43,178 bases of DNA from CAWDPQ01 sp049642465 (GCA_049642465.1 JBAROV010000140.1:1-43178); one strand, 5' to 3'. Shown: positions 1 through 7,587, counted from the stretch's first letter. Notes: generated by a model not told the origin, from the letters alone. Numbers and translations are program-made.

Positions 1-4
1 GCAC

Positions 5-61
5 AAGGGGGACAGTCCCCTTTTCCTCGAGTTCGGTTGCGGAAAAGGGGACAGTCCCCTT
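5..61. repeat. Paired palindromic repeat (REP-like inverted repeat)
   Basis: Two copies of a palindromic 13-mer, GGGGACAGTCCCC, lie at 8-20 and 47-59. Their flanks (CCTTTTCC after the first, GGAAAAGG before the second) make the whole segment an imperfect inverted repeat around a 14-base loop. It sits directly downstream of the stop codon of the minus-strand PilZ gene, so it could act as a 3' hairpin for that transcript. Its form resembles REP/BIME-type dispersed palindromes; no associated transposase is visible here. Confidence 0.7.
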
Positions 62-64
62 CCC

Positions 65-427
65 TCACACGATGCCTGCTGCAGAAAGCCACTGCTGAAT
101 CTGCCCAGCGATCGTCGCGTTGAGCGACATGAACTCGATCCCAATCAAATACGTTCGCTCGCCGTCCCTGGACTCAATCGGTTTCACGTGCCGAACGCGA
201 ACCTGAACGGCGGTTTCATTGTCCTCGCACTTCCACGTGAGTCGATGAATTGACTCCGCCGCAAGCGGCACGTGCGATTCGAAGAGCGCCCCGCCGATGC
301 CAACGTTCTTCAGCGGCAGTCGAAGCACCGTCTCCAGCGATCCGAACAACTCGCCGACAATCTCGAATCGAGGTCGCGCGCGGCGGTCACCTAGTCTTCG
401 TTTGACGCTTCCTGCCGACATCGACAT
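65..427 (-). CDS. PilZ domain protein
   Basis: Small protein of about 120 residues that is essentially one PilZ domain, the family that binds cyclic di-GMP. The two hallmark segments are present: an arginine-rich RxxxR stretch near the N terminus (DRRARPRFEI, around residue 15-25) and the loop NVGIGG (around residue 40), in which the usual serine of (D/N)xSxxG is glycine. It is coupled to the upstream gene: the stop TGA of that gene and this ATG share one base (TGATG). A TTG one codon upstream (430) is a possible alternative start. No membrane segment or extra domain is seen, so it is likely a stand-alone cytoplasmic adaptor. Binding of c-di-GMP is family knowledge, and the altered glycine leaves affinity uncertain. 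Confidence 0.85.
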   Translation of the reverse strand: MSMSAGSVKRRLGDRRARPRFEIVGELFGSLETVLRLPLKNVGIGGALFESHVPLAAESIHRLTWKCEDNETAVQVRVRHVKPIESRDGERTYLIGIEFMSLNATIAGQIQQWLSAAGIV

Positions 428-2061
428 CAATGGACTACGATCAATTCAGCTTCGCGCACCGCGCGGGACAGCAGCGCGTCCGCGGTTCGACAGTCCGGCG
501 AAAACGCTGCCTGACCGAGCTTCACGTCCGAAATGTTCAACCGGTCTGCTGCATCCGCAATGCGGCGGCGCAGACGCAGGACGACGTTGTCGAGCCCGCG
601 GTCGTCGGTGTGCGTGAGCAGCGCCGCCACCTGCCGCCCTCTCGTCGTCCCCAGCAGGTCCGATCCGCGCAGCTCCCGACGCAGGGCTTCCTGAATCTGT
701 GCGACGGCGTCAGACGAAGCGGATACATCAACTAGAACGAGTGAGAGGTGCAAATCGAACCGCTTCGCCCGCTCCAGTTCCTCTTCGATACGCTTCTCGA
801 ACGCCGAAACTGCCGGCGCCGGAGGGCTCGCCACCTCCATCGGGTCCTTGAACGACGAGACCGCCCCGACGAGCCAGGTCTGCAGCACGTGCGCGCAGGT
901 GACAGTGACATCCGCGGCGTGGGTCGTGAACCGAGTGCCCAGGACAGGCCGCAGTTCGAGCACGGCGCGCTGCTGCCCCCCAAGAGCGAGTCCGCACACG
1001 AAGCGCTCCGCTGTCATGACCCAGGTATCTCCAGGGGCGACGCTCGGATCTTCGGCCGGCGGGCCGAACGACACGACGCGGCGCGTTTCGCCGTTGGTGA
1101 CGAGCGTGAGCGAACCGCCGCTCGCGTTCGTGATCTTCGCCAACTCGCCCACGAGCTGCAGGGCGATCCGCTCCGCCGCCAGCCCGGACTGCCGGACGAT
1201 CGTTTCGAAGCGACGTCGCGCCTCGTCCATGCGCCGTGCCTGCAGCGACTCCAATTGCACGCCGACCACCCGGCCCACTACTTGGAAGACCGAATCCGCT
1301 TCCGACGGCACGTTGCCGGAAAGCGTCATCACCCAGTCGGTGCGTGACGTGCCGGCCAACGGGATAAGGACGACTTCACCTCCGGAAAACGCCAGGCTGC
1401 CCAACTCCGGGCTCGGCGCCAGGCGCTTCACTTCGCGCTCGCTGCCGAGCACGTGCACGTCGAGCCGCTTCGACGTCTCGTCTGGTTCCGCGGCTGGCAG
1501 CCAGTTGTGCAGCACGAAATGACCGGCAAGATCGCGGCGATAGATCCGCGCATCCACGTCGAACCACACCGCGGCCGCTTGCACGAGCGCCTGCGTCAGA
1601 TCGCCTTCTTCGGCCGTTTCAATCAAGTACCGAAGAAACCGCAGAATCGCCAACAGCCGTCGCGACCGCTGCCGCTCTTCGCGCAGCACGTCGCCGGACG
1701 ATAAATCCGCTTCAATCGCAGCCCGCGCAAACTCGGACCAGGGTCCTGACTCGGCCGCGGGGGACTCGCCGGCCTCCCCACCCTTCACGGCAAGGAGTCC
1801 GCCTTTCTGGCCTATCCGATCCGACTGCCGCAACGGGTACACGCGATAGCGCTGTCCTGACGCCTCGATCTCGCGCGGGTGCCCGACGCCCAGCACGTCG
1901 CGCAGCGTCCGACGCAGTTCGGGGTTCTCCCGGATGCTGTGGCTCAGCTCGGTCCCACTGTCGGGATAGAGATTCCGCAGCTCGGCGTCGAGGATCTCTA
2001 CCTCGAGGCCGAATCGGGTCTTTGCCCGCTCGAGCACTTGCGAGAGCGCTGAGGACAGCAT
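427..2061 (-). CDS. GAF-like protein with degenerate C-terminal GGDEF-like domain
   Basis: Protein of 544 residues without signal peptide or membrane helix. Residues about 1-95 form an unrecognised N-terminal domain. About 135-270 and 275-400 look like two GAF-type sensory modules. The last ~120 residues follow the GGDEF fold pattern: an FEKRIEEELERAKR start, an LSLVLVDV strand, ELRGSDLLG before the signature, and a KLGQAAF.PDCRTADALLSRA ending. The signature itself (about residues 474-478) reads RGRQV instead of GGDEF, so diguanylate cyclase activity is very unlikely. It is the first gene of a two-cistron unit with the PilZ protein, overlapping it at TGATG. I infer a regulatory pair that senses a signal through GAF and may interact with c-di-GMP machinery without making the nucleotide. 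A putative promoter and structured leader lie upstream. Confidence 0.75.
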   Translation of the reverse strand: MLSSALSQVLERAKTRFGLEVEILDAELRNLYPDSGTELSHSIRENPELRRTLRDVLGVGHPREIEASGQRYRVYPLRQSDRIGQKGGLLAVKGGEAGESPAAESGPWSEFARAAIEADLSSGDVLREERQRSRRLLAILRFLRYLIETAEEGDLTQALVQAAAVWFDVDARIYRRDLAGHFVLHNWLPAAEPDETSKRLDVHVLGSEREVKRLAPSPELGSLAFSGGEVVLIPLAGTSRTDWVMTLSGNVPSEADSVFQVVGRVVGVQLESLQARRMDEARRRFETIVRQSGLAAERIALQLVGELAKITNASGGSLTLVTNGETRRVVSFGPPAEDPSVAPGDTWVMTAERFVCGLALGGQQRAVLELRPVLGTRFTTHAADVTVTCAHVLQTWLVGAVSSFKDPMEVASPPAPAVSAFEKRIEEELERAKRFDLHLSLVLVDVSASSDAVAQIQEALRRELRGSDLLGTTRGRQVAALLTHTDDRGLDNVVLRLRRRIADAADRLNISDVKLGQAAFSPDCRTADALLSRAVREAELIVVH

Positions 2062-2067
2062 TGTGTT

Positions 2068-2080
2068 TTACTGCCAGTAA
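2068..2080. promoter_or_regulatory. Perfect palindrome just upstream of a start codon
   Basis: TTACTGCCAGTAA, with 6-base arms around one central base, lies 6 bases upstream of the ATG of the GGDEF-like gene. It could be an operator or a small hairpin that hides the ribosome-binding region; no clear Shine-Dalgarno sequence is visible here. The functional role is inference. Confidence 0.4.
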
Positions 2081-2175
2081 CTTAGGCGGTAGTTTGCAAG
2101 GCTGCCGCCAGCGATGGAGAACTTTGTCTACGTCTCGGATGCCTTTTGTCTGGTGGGGTTTGCAGCGATTCGTCA

Positions 2176-2205
2176 GCGGCCTCCCCACGTTGCCTTGTGG
2201 GCCGC
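2176..2205 (-). promoter_or_regulatory. Hairpin in the 5' leader of the GGDEF-like/PilZ unit
   Basis: On the minus strand GCGGCC and GGCCGC form a perfect 6-bp outer stem, with a CAC/GTG inner stem around AAGGCAAC. It lies about 115-145 bases upstream of the start codon and just downstream of a putative promoter, so it would be transcribed as leader RNA. A second stem (GGCGG with CCGCC) occurs nearer the start. I could not match the leader to a known riboswitch class. Confidence 0.4.
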
Positions 2206-2221
2206 GTCCCTGCTCAGCCAG

Positions 2222-2250
2222 ATATTGTCAGAATAAAGTCGCCGGAACAA
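2222..2250 (-). promoter_or_regulatory. Putative sigma-70-type promoter
   Basis: On the minus strand TTGTTC (2245-2250) and CAATAT (2222-2227) are separated by exactly 17 bases. This is an acceptable -35/-10 pair in an otherwise GC-rich region. It would drive the GGDEF-like and PilZ genes with a leader of about 150 bases. The match is partial, so the call is tentative. Confidence 0.35.
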
Positions 2251-2273
2251 TGGACTTTTAACAGCTTTCGCCA

Positions 2274-3149
2274 TCACTTGGGCCGGAGGTAAATCGAGAC
2301 GACTTTTTCGGATTGGATCGCCATGCCGTTGCGCCGGGCTGGCTCGTAAAGCCAGCTTCGGGCAGCATTTAGCAGGAGCCGATCGTACTGACGATCTGTC
2401 GGGGTGACAATTTCGGCCGCCTCCACTTTTCCTTCGGTCGAGATCGTCACCTTCACTGCGCCTCTGTATTCAGTGGATCGTGTGGTGGCGTCGTAGGGGA
2501 CCCATTTCGGCAGTTCCTGCCGCAGCGGAAACGCAGGCGTGATATCGCCAGCTGGACTCGGGGGAGTTGCTGCGGCAGGAGCCGGTGCCGAAACTGTTCG
2601 TTCAGGCGTCGCCGGGGCAGGCGACGGTGTCCTGGTGAGGTCGAGAAAACCGCCCGCCAGCAGTCGAAGCTCTGACACGAGAGTCGATTCGCGAATCGCC
2701 GGGTCGTCTGTGAGCTGGAGCATCTGCTCGAACTTCCGGACGGCGAGATCGTTGTCTTTCTTGTCCATCGCCGCCTTGCCTTCGGCGTAGAGGGCTTTTG
2801 CGAGCTGCGGCGTCGATTGACGCTTGACGTTGTTGAACAACTCCATCACGCGCGGCGAGGCTTCATCCAGCTTGTAAAGCGGATCTTCGGCGAGGATTCC
2901 TGCAATCGCCTTTTCGGCTTCCGCGGTGCGATCGAGCGCAATCAGGCAGAACACGCGATAACGCTCGATCTCCAGGCGCTGACCGGAGCTGGGGAGCCGC
3001 GATAACACGCCGAGCGCATCTTCGTACGCCGCGTTCGCGTAGAGGTCTTTGACTTGCTGCAAGCTTTCCTGCCCCGCAACGGGAGCGGCGATGGCGAGGG
3101 CAACGGCGAGCGTGGCGAATACGATCGATGTTCGGATGTTGCTGAGCAT
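2274..3149 (-). CDS. Exported protein with TonB C-terminal domain
   Basis: Protein of 291 residues. It has an N-terminal signal peptide (hydrophobic core about residues 10-25, likely cleavage after APVAGQ), then a helical TPR-like region to about residue 165, where QLAKALYAEGKAAMDKKDNDLAVRKFEQML reads as one repeat in two halves. A Pro/Ala-rich linker covers about 165-205. A TonB C-terminal-type domain follows, with KVTISTEGKVEAAEIV and the closing RSWLYEPARRNG and KVVSIYLRPK. Such domains contact partner proteins in the periplasm; here there is no N-terminal TonB anchor, so a role in classical siderophore uptake is not implied. The gene starts two bases after the PEGA gene stop, so the two are cotranscribed. 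Partners are unknown. Confidence 0.8.
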   Translation of the reverse strand: MLSNIRTSIVFATLAVALAIAAPVAGQESLQQVKDLYANAAYEDALGVLSRLPSSGQRLEIERYRVFCLIALDRTAEAEKAIAGILAEDPLYKLDEASPRVMELFNNVKRQSTPQLAKALYAEGKAAMDKKDNDLAVRKFEQMLQLTDDPAIRESTLVSELRLLAGGFLDLTRTPSPAPATPERTVSAPAPAAATPPSPAGDITPAFPLRQELPKWVPYDATTRSTEYRGAVKVTISTEGKVEAAEIVTPTDRQYDRLLLNAARSWLYEPARRNGMAIQSEKVVSIYLRPK

Positions 3150-3151
3150 GG

Positions 3152-4327
3152 TTACTTCTTTCGCATGTCAACGCCGAGCCGCAAGGGCTGACGAGTGGTC
3201 ACAGTAACTACCTGGCGCCGTTCACCCAGTTCCGGATGTCGGAGCACCACTTCGTGCTGGCCGATTGGCCTCGAGAGATTGCCGATCGGTGTCTCGCCGA
3301 TACGCTGACCGTCAACCCAGACTTCCGCCCACGGCTGGGCGTTGATGCTCATGACGCCGTTCGGCGCGTCGATCTTGAGAGACGCGGTTTTCGCCGCGTC
3401 GACCTTGACGGTTCGCTTGGTCTGGAATCCAAGCGTTTCGTTGACGAATTCGAGCGCGTGCTCTCCCGCCGGCAGCATGAGACGCTCAGCATCTGTCGAG
3501 CCGAGCAGCTTGCCACCCTCGCGGATCTTCAGTTCGAATGGGGACGCGACGCTCAACCACCCGCCCGATGCCGCGGCCGACACAGGCGCCGGAGGAGCCG
3601 TGCGCTCGATCGCCGACACCATGAGGACGGTGTTTTCGTTCGCCTGGACGGTGACCGTGCGCCGGACAGTCACGCCGTCGGCTCGGACTGCCACCTGATG
3701 CTCTCCAGGCGCGAGCCCCTGGAGGATCAGCGGCGAAACGCCGCGCTCGGTGCCGTCGACGAAAACAGTCTGTTTCGAGGGATCCGTCTGCACGTGCAGT
3801 GAACCGACGCGTGCCGCGGGCGGCCCGGCCGTGGGCATGTCAACCTGTCGAATCAATGTCGCGCCTGACACGACGTCGAGCGTCAGCTCGCGGCGCCCGC
3901 CTTCACCCGCCAGAATCACGGGATAGGCCCCGGGCGCGAGCGAGAGCGACAGCGGCGTGCGGCCGGCGACCTTGCCGGCGAGGCTGACCTCCACGCCAGG
4001 CGTGGATGATTCGATGCGAACCGTTCCGTTGCTGCGTCCCAGCATGATCTGCTGATAGGCGCGCATTATGGCGGCGCCGCCCGTGGCCCCGATCGCCGCG
4101 GCAATCGCCAGCGGCAAGACCATCCCGGGCGCGATCTTGAGGCGAAGGCCGGCTGGCGGCGCTTTCGGCGTTTCGGCCTGGACGGCGCCTGGCGACTCGA
4201 CGGCCGCCGGTTGCGTCTCGGATCCGAAGGCCCCCAGCCCTTCGTCTGGGTTCAGTGTTGTCACAGTCGCCACAGTCTGTGGCGGGGCTCCCGTCTGGGC
4301 TGCGGGCCGGAATTGTGTAAGGTTCAT
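3152..4327 (-). CDS. PEGA domain membrane protein
   Basis: Protein of 391 residues: a Pro/Ala-rich N-terminal segment (1-65), one transmembrane helix (about 68-90, rich in Ala, Ile and Gly), then tandem PEGA-type beta domains. PEGA signatures are seen at about 100-165 (VRIESSTPGVEVSLAG with GRTPLSLSLAPGAYPV), 170-235 (LHVQTDPSKQTVFVDG with LAPGEHQV), 250-315 (LPAGEHALEF) and 320-391 (MSINAQPWAEVWVDGQRIGETP). PEGA domains are usually surface or periplasmic modules. It forms an operon with the TonB-C-terminal protein downstream. Its start is abutted upstream by a heptamer repeat tract, and no good Shine-Dalgarno sequence is visible, so the exact start is less certain than the protein. Function unknown. 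Confidence 0.8.
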   Translation of the reverse strand: MNLTQFRPAAQTGAPPQTVATVTTLNPDEGLGAFGSETQPAAVESPGAVQAETPKAPPAGLRLKIAPGMVLPLAIAAAIGATGGAAIMRAYQQIMLGRSNGTVRIESSTPGVEVSLAGKVAGRTPLSLSLAPGAYPVILAGEGGRRELTLDVVSGATLIRQVDMPTAGPPAARVGSLHVQTDPSKQTVFVDGTERGVSPLILQGLAPGEHQVAVRADGVTVRRTVTVQANENTVLMVSAIERTAPPAPVSAAASGGWLSVASPFELKIREGGKLLGSTDAERLMLPAGEHALEFVNETLGFQTKRTVKVDAAKTASLKIDAPNGVMSINAQPWAEVWVDGQRIGETPIGNLSRPIGQHEVVLRHPELGERRQVVTVTTRQPLRLGVDMRKK

Positions 4328-4340
4328 AAAGTCGAGCTAT

Positions 4341-4434
4341 CGCTTGTCAGTCGCTAGTCGCTAGTCGCTAGTCCGACTGACGCATGTCGTCGCTAGTCGC
4401 TAGTCAGTTGCTAGTCAGTCGGTAGTCGGTCGTT
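4341..4434 (-). repeat. Heptamer repeat tract A (AGTCGCT, read GACTAGC-type on minus strand)
   Basis: Imperfect tandem AGTCGCT units with variants AGTCGGT and AGTTGCT, lying just upstream of the PEGA gene. In the gene's sense direction the tract reads as GACTAGC units and ends in CTGACAAGCG near the start codon. It forms the left arm of a split inverted pair with the tract at 4868-5030. Confidence 0.85.
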
Positions 4435-4867
4435 TGGCTGAACGCGACTCAATACGCCAACGCTGTACCACACGAAAATCGGGCGCTTTTGCAAAAACAC
4501 GGCGATTCCTGCACCTTCAGGGCGGAGGGGGATTGTTCTTAGTCTGCTTTATGGGTGACTTTAGTCAGCACTTCGCGGGATGTCCCTATCGGGGAAGAAA
4601 TCGATGCTTCGCTTGTCTGTCGTTGGCCACCTCCCTTTTCCCTTTTCCCTTTTTGCCGTGGCTCGTCGCCGCACAATCGATGACAAAATGGAACAATCTG
4701 GCAAATCTTTTAACCACATACACTTGGCAGTGATTCGTGCACCGCCTTGCCACATTCTGAGACACCAACGGAGGCTGCTCCGACCGCCTCGGCGCGGAAT
4801 CACGCGAAACGCGCCTGATTTCAAATAGTTCCCCGATGGCTTCGCCGTTGCTCTCCTGGGAGCGCTC
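4435..4867. other. Intergenic region between divergent genes, no gene seen
   Basis: About 430 bases between the two heptamer arms. It is less GC-rich than its surroundings, with short AT-rich stretches near 4675-4715. The open frames across it have no recognisable protein features and cross the low-complexity tract at 4633-4653. Promoters for the divergent PEGA and ATPase genes probably lie here, but I could not identify a convincing one. Confidence 0.5.
4633..4653. repeat. Short CCCTTTT heptamer tract
   Basis: Three tandem CCCTTTT units. The same heptamer recurs as four copies near the acyl carrier protein gene at 43105-43132, so it is a second period-7 sequence family in the window. Confidence 0.75.
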
Positions 4868-5030
4868 GGACCAGCGACTAGCGACTGACGACCAGCGACC
4901 AGCGACTGACGACCAGCGACCAGCGACTGATCAGCGACCAGCGACTGACGAGCGACAGCCGGCCTGCCCGCCGTAGCGCGGAGGGCGAAGGCGGGACCAG
5001 CGACTAGCGACTAGCGACTGACAAACGACA
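4868..5030 (+). repeat. Heptamer repeat tract B (GACCAGC/GACTAGC)
   Basis: Tandem and interrupted GACCAGC, GACTAGC and GACTGAC units ending about 10 bases before the ATG of the GspE/PilB-type gene. It is the reverse-complement arm of tract A. A CCCGCC/GGCGGG hairpin element is embedded at 4967-4995. As in tract A, the gene-proximal end reads GACTGACAA. Confidence 0.85.
4967..4995. repeat. CCCGCC/GGCGGG stem-loop inside tract B
   Basis: Arms CCCGCC (4967-4972) and GGCGGG (4990-4995) enclose a 17-base loop. The element interrupts the heptamer tract and has unrelated sequence, which suggests an insertion of a separate small palindromic element. Confidence 0.5.
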
Positions 5031-5039
5031 GTACCGATA

Positions 5040-6830
5040 ATGTCCATCGAATGGACCGGCTGGACACGCGGCTCTGAACCCTTCGTCGCCCCGACGGTGC
5101 CGACGGTTCCCCCCAAACCTGCGCCTCGTGCCAGGCGCCAGAGCGAGACCCGTCCGCTACCCGGACCGACGGCGCTCGGTGCGCTTCTTCGCGACCGCGG
5201 TTTGTTGACCGACGACCAACTCTCCGCCGCCATCGCTCGACAGAAAAAAACTGAACGCCGGCTCGGACAGATTCTTGTCGAACTGGGATTCGTGACGCCC
5301 GAAGCCGTGCTCGAAGCACTCAGTCAGCAGCTTGGCGTCCCCACCACGCGTATCAACGCGCACACCGTTCAGCCGGACGCGATCGGGACGCTCCCGGAAA
5401 AAGTCGCAAGACGTCACACCGCGTTCCCGATTCGAAAAGTCGGGACGACTCTGATTGTGGCGCTCGCGAGTCCGAAGGATCTCAACGCCCTCGACGACAT
5501 CCGCTTCGCAGCCGGATGTGAAGTGCAGACCGTCCTCGCCCTCGAAGACGAGATCCTGTCAGCTCTGAATCGCTACTACCGGGACGAGTGGCTGCTGCCG
5601 GATATGCCAGCCGAGACGACCGACATCGTGATCGACTCGCCGGTGGATCACTTTACGATCCGAGATCAGGCAGCCGAGCGATCCGCGGTGTCCGTCCTCG
5701 AACGTGTCATCGCGCGAGCGACTGCTGACGGCGCAAGCGACATTCACTTCGAGCCGCGCCAGGACGACTTCCGGGTCCGCTGCCGGATCGACGGCACCTT
5801 CCGCGACCTCGCCCTGTTCGAGCTCGCACTCGCACCGGCCGTCGTCGCTCGCATCAAAGTGCTGTCGAATATGGACGTCGCGGAGCATCGGTTGCCCCAG
5901 GACGGACGCTTCAGCGTCACGATCGGCGACCAGCGACTCGACGTGCGAACGTCAACCTATCCGACGGTTCACGGAGAGAAAGCGGTTCTGCGCTTGCTTG
6001 ATAGCAGCGGGCTGCGGCTTCATCTCGACCGGATCGGCCTCTCCGGGTCCACACTTGTCGCGCTCCGCGAACTGATCCATCGACCAGAAGGGATCGTCCT
6101 GATCACGGGACCAACGGGCAGCGGCAAGACGTCTACACTGTACGCGGCGCTGGCCGAACTCGTCGCTACGGGAAAGAACATCGTGACGATCGAGGATCCG
6201 GTGGAGTATGCGCTGCCAGGCGTGAATCAGGGGCAGACGAATGACAAAGCGGGATTCACGTTCGCGAAAGGATTGCGCGCGGTGCTCCGTCAGGATCCCG
6301 ACGTGATCATGGTTGGCGAAATTCGCGACACGGAGACGCTCGAGACGGCCATTGAAGCGTCGCTGACGGGACATCTCGTGCTCTCGACGCTGCACACGAA
6401 CAACTCGGTTGCGACGGTGGCGCGGTTGGTCGAGATGGGGCTGGAGCGATATCTGCTCGCGTCGAGCGTGCTGGGAATCGTTGCGCAGCGGCTCGTGCGC
6501 AAGATCTGCCGAACCTGCCGCAGCGAAGTGGCGACGCCCCCCGCCCTGCGCGCGATGTTCCGCGACGGCGAACATCAGACGTTCTACCGCGGCGCCGGCT
6601 GCCATGATTGCCGTGGCACGGGATTTCGAGGCCGGATCGGAATCTTCGAACTACTGCGGATGACCGACGAGATCCGCGAACTCATTCTCGAGCGTGCGCC
6701 CGATGCTCGGCTGCTGGACGGAGCCCGTCGCAACGGGCTGAGAACGCTCAGGGAGGAGTGCCTGACGCTCGTCAGTGCTGGCGATACGACGCTTGAAGAA
6801 GTGCTCCGCGTGACTCAGGAGCGGTCGTAA
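5040..6830 (+). CDS. GspE/PilB-type secretion or pilus assembly ATPase
   Basis: Hexameric ATPase of type II secretion or type IV pilus assembly, 596 residues. After a ~45-residue Pro-rich leader there is an MshEN-type N-terminal domain (about 46-180, beginning LGALLRDRGLLTDDQL). The motor domain has Walker A GPTGSGKT at 357-364, a Walker B region RQDPDVIMVGEIRD about 65 residues later, and the His-box segment TGHLVLSTLHTN. Four cysteines of the zinc-binding module are at about 490, 493, 521 and 524. All catalytic elements are intact and the length is normal. It is the only clear long plus-strand gene in the window and stands alone without other secretion genes. The gene starts right after heptamer tract B and has no strong Shine-Dalgarno sequence, so the start could lie a little downstream. 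It converges on the Uma2 gene with 16 bases of 3' overlap. GspE and PilB cannot be told apart from sequence alone. Confidence 0.9.
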   Translation: MSIEWTGWTRGSEPFVAPTVPTVPPKPAPRARRQSETRPLPGPTALGALLRDRGLLTDDQLSAAIARQKKTERRLGQILVELGFVTPEAVLEALSQQLGVPTTRINAHTVQPDAIGTLPEKVARRHTAFPIRKVGTTLIVALASPKDLNALDDIRFAAGCEVQTVLALEDEILSALNRYYRDEWLLPDMPAETTDIVIDSPVDHFTIRDQAAERSAVSVLERVIARATADGASDIHFEPRQDDFRVRCRIDGTFRDLALFELALAPAVVARIKVLSNMDVAEHRLPQDGRFSVTIGDQRLDVRTSTYPTVHGEKAVLRLLDSSGLRLHLDRIGLSGSTLVALRELIHRPEGIVLITGPTGSGKTSTLYAALAELVATGKNIVTIEDPVEYALPGVNQGQTNDKAGFTFAKGLRAVLRQDPDVIMVGEIRDTETLETAIEASLTGHLVLSTLHTNNSVATVARLVEMGLERYLLASSVLGIVAQRLVRKICRTCRSEVATPPALRAMFRDGEHQTFYRGAGCHDCRGTGFRGRIGIFELLRMTDEIRELILERAPDARLLDGARRNGLRTLREECLTLVSAGDTTLEEVLRVTQERS

Positions 6831-7432
6831 CCAAAGATCTGTAGCGGAGTCAGACGCAGTTCCTTCAGCACGTTACTCGCGACCTGCTGAGCGCCTTTGT
6901 AGAGTGTTCGCGCGCTCACGCCAGCATTCTCAATGCTCGCGGGGCCCCACCCCCGCTCGCTCTCGCTCGGCGACTCCTCGCCTTGCTCGGGCCGCAGGCG
7001 GTTCGCCAGCGACAGCACCGCGATGCTCCTCTGATCAGTATTGACAAGCCAGCACTCGGACACGCCATACCGAGCGAACCAGCCGACATGCTCTTCCAAT
7101 CGCCCGATCCGCGTATTCGGAGACACCACTTCGATCACGAGGTCTGGCGCTCCGTAGATACGATCGCCGATGATGTGACGACGTTCGTTGGAGACGAACA
7201 GCAGATCCGGCTGAACGACCAGAGCGTTGTCGAAGTCGAGGATCACGTCCATCGGTGCGATCAACACTTCGCCAATTTGCTTTTGTCGGACGAACGGAAC
7301 CAACTCCAGCATCAACTCCAGGACGACGCGCTGGTGTGAAACTGACGGTGAATCCGCGACGCGCAATTCCCCGTGGGCAAGCTCCCGCGGCAGCACCGTT
7401 TCCGGACTCTGCAGATATTCCTCGGTAGTCAT
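6815..7432 (-). CDS. Uma2 family protein (PD-(D/E)XK nuclease fold)
   Basis: Uma2/DUF820 protein with the expected order: an MTTEEYLQ start, then ELAHGELRV, RVVLELMLELVPF, GEVLIAPMDVILDFDNALVVQPDLLFVS, the core APDLVIEVVSPNTR and the ending FARYGVSECWLVNTDQRSIAVL. The Asp in QPDL and the Glu of VIEVVSP are the putative nuclease-fold acidic residues. The start at 7432 is chosen because it matches the family N terminus and has a strong Shine-Dalgarno sequence 6 bases upstream. An upstream frame extends to 7576 but would encode octamer repeat sequence; an intermediate ATG at 7480 is less likely. Near the C terminus a dispersed GGGGCCCC element is translated in frame as ERGWGPASI. The biological role of Uma2 proteins is unsettled. 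Confidence 0.85.
   Translation of the reverse strand: MTTEEYLQSPETVLPRELAHGELRVADSPSVSHQRVVLELMLELVPFVRQKQIGEVLIAPMDVILDFDNALVVQPDLLFVSNERRHIIGDRIYGAPDLVIEVVSPNTRIGRLEEHVGWFARYGVSECWLVNTDQRSIAVLSLANRLRPEQGEESPSESERGWGPASIENAGVSARTLYKGAQQVASNVLKELRLTPLQIFGYDRS
6933..6960 (-). repeat. Dispersed GGGGCCCC element, copy 1 (inside Uma2 gene)
   Basis: On the minus strand it contains GTGGGGCCCCGCGAGC followed by ATTGAGAA. The same core occurs at 33041-33058, 37870-37897 and 43146-43173. Here it lies in frame inside a coding sequence, close to the C terminus. Confidence 0.75.
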
Positions 7433-7438
7433 GCCCGC

Positions 7439-7446
7439 CCTCCTCC
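7439..7446 (-). promoter_or_regulatory. Ribosome binding site that sets the Uma2 start
   Basis: Minus-strand GGAGGAGG ends 6 bases before the ATG at 7432. It is the best ribosome-binding sequence in this interval and supports the internal start over the longer repeat-encoded frame. Confidence 0.7.
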
Positions 7447-7539
7447 CGCTTCGTGCGCGAGGCCAATAGGACGAAGCCATTCCATATCCTTTCTCCGACC
7501 CACGGACGACGATGCCATCGTCTGAGGGGTAAAGCAAGT

Positions 7540-7587
7540 GGCACTTTGGCACCTTGGCACCCTGGCACCTTGGCACCTTGGCACCTT
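7540..7587 (-). repeat. Octamer tandem repeat (GGCACCTT x6)
   Basis: Six consecutive octamers: GGCACTTT, GGCACCTT, GGCACCCT, then three GGCACCTT. The tract ends one base from the TAA stop codon of the glycine-rich protein gene (stop at 7589-7591). Read as protein it gives the artefactual GAKVPGCQ-type sequence. Confidence 0.9.

Noticed and set aside
2062..2250. c-di-GMP-I (GEMM) riboswitch in front of the GGDEF-like gene
   Set aside because: The conserved core around GGGACGCAAAGCC and the tetraloop-receptor parts are not present. Only a generic hairpin is seen.
4715..4760. Possible sigma-54 promoter (TTGGCAG...GTGCA)
   Set aside because: On the plus strand the GG and GC elements are 11 bases apart, and on the minus strand 9, not the required 10.
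4434..4828. Short open frames in the intergenic region between the PEGA and ATPase genes
   Set aside because: No ribosome site or conserved-looking sequence, and they cross the CCCTTTT heptamer tract.
4341..5030. CRISPR array
   Set aside because: Units are 7 bases and directly tandem, with no spacers and no cas genes. This is a tandem repeat.
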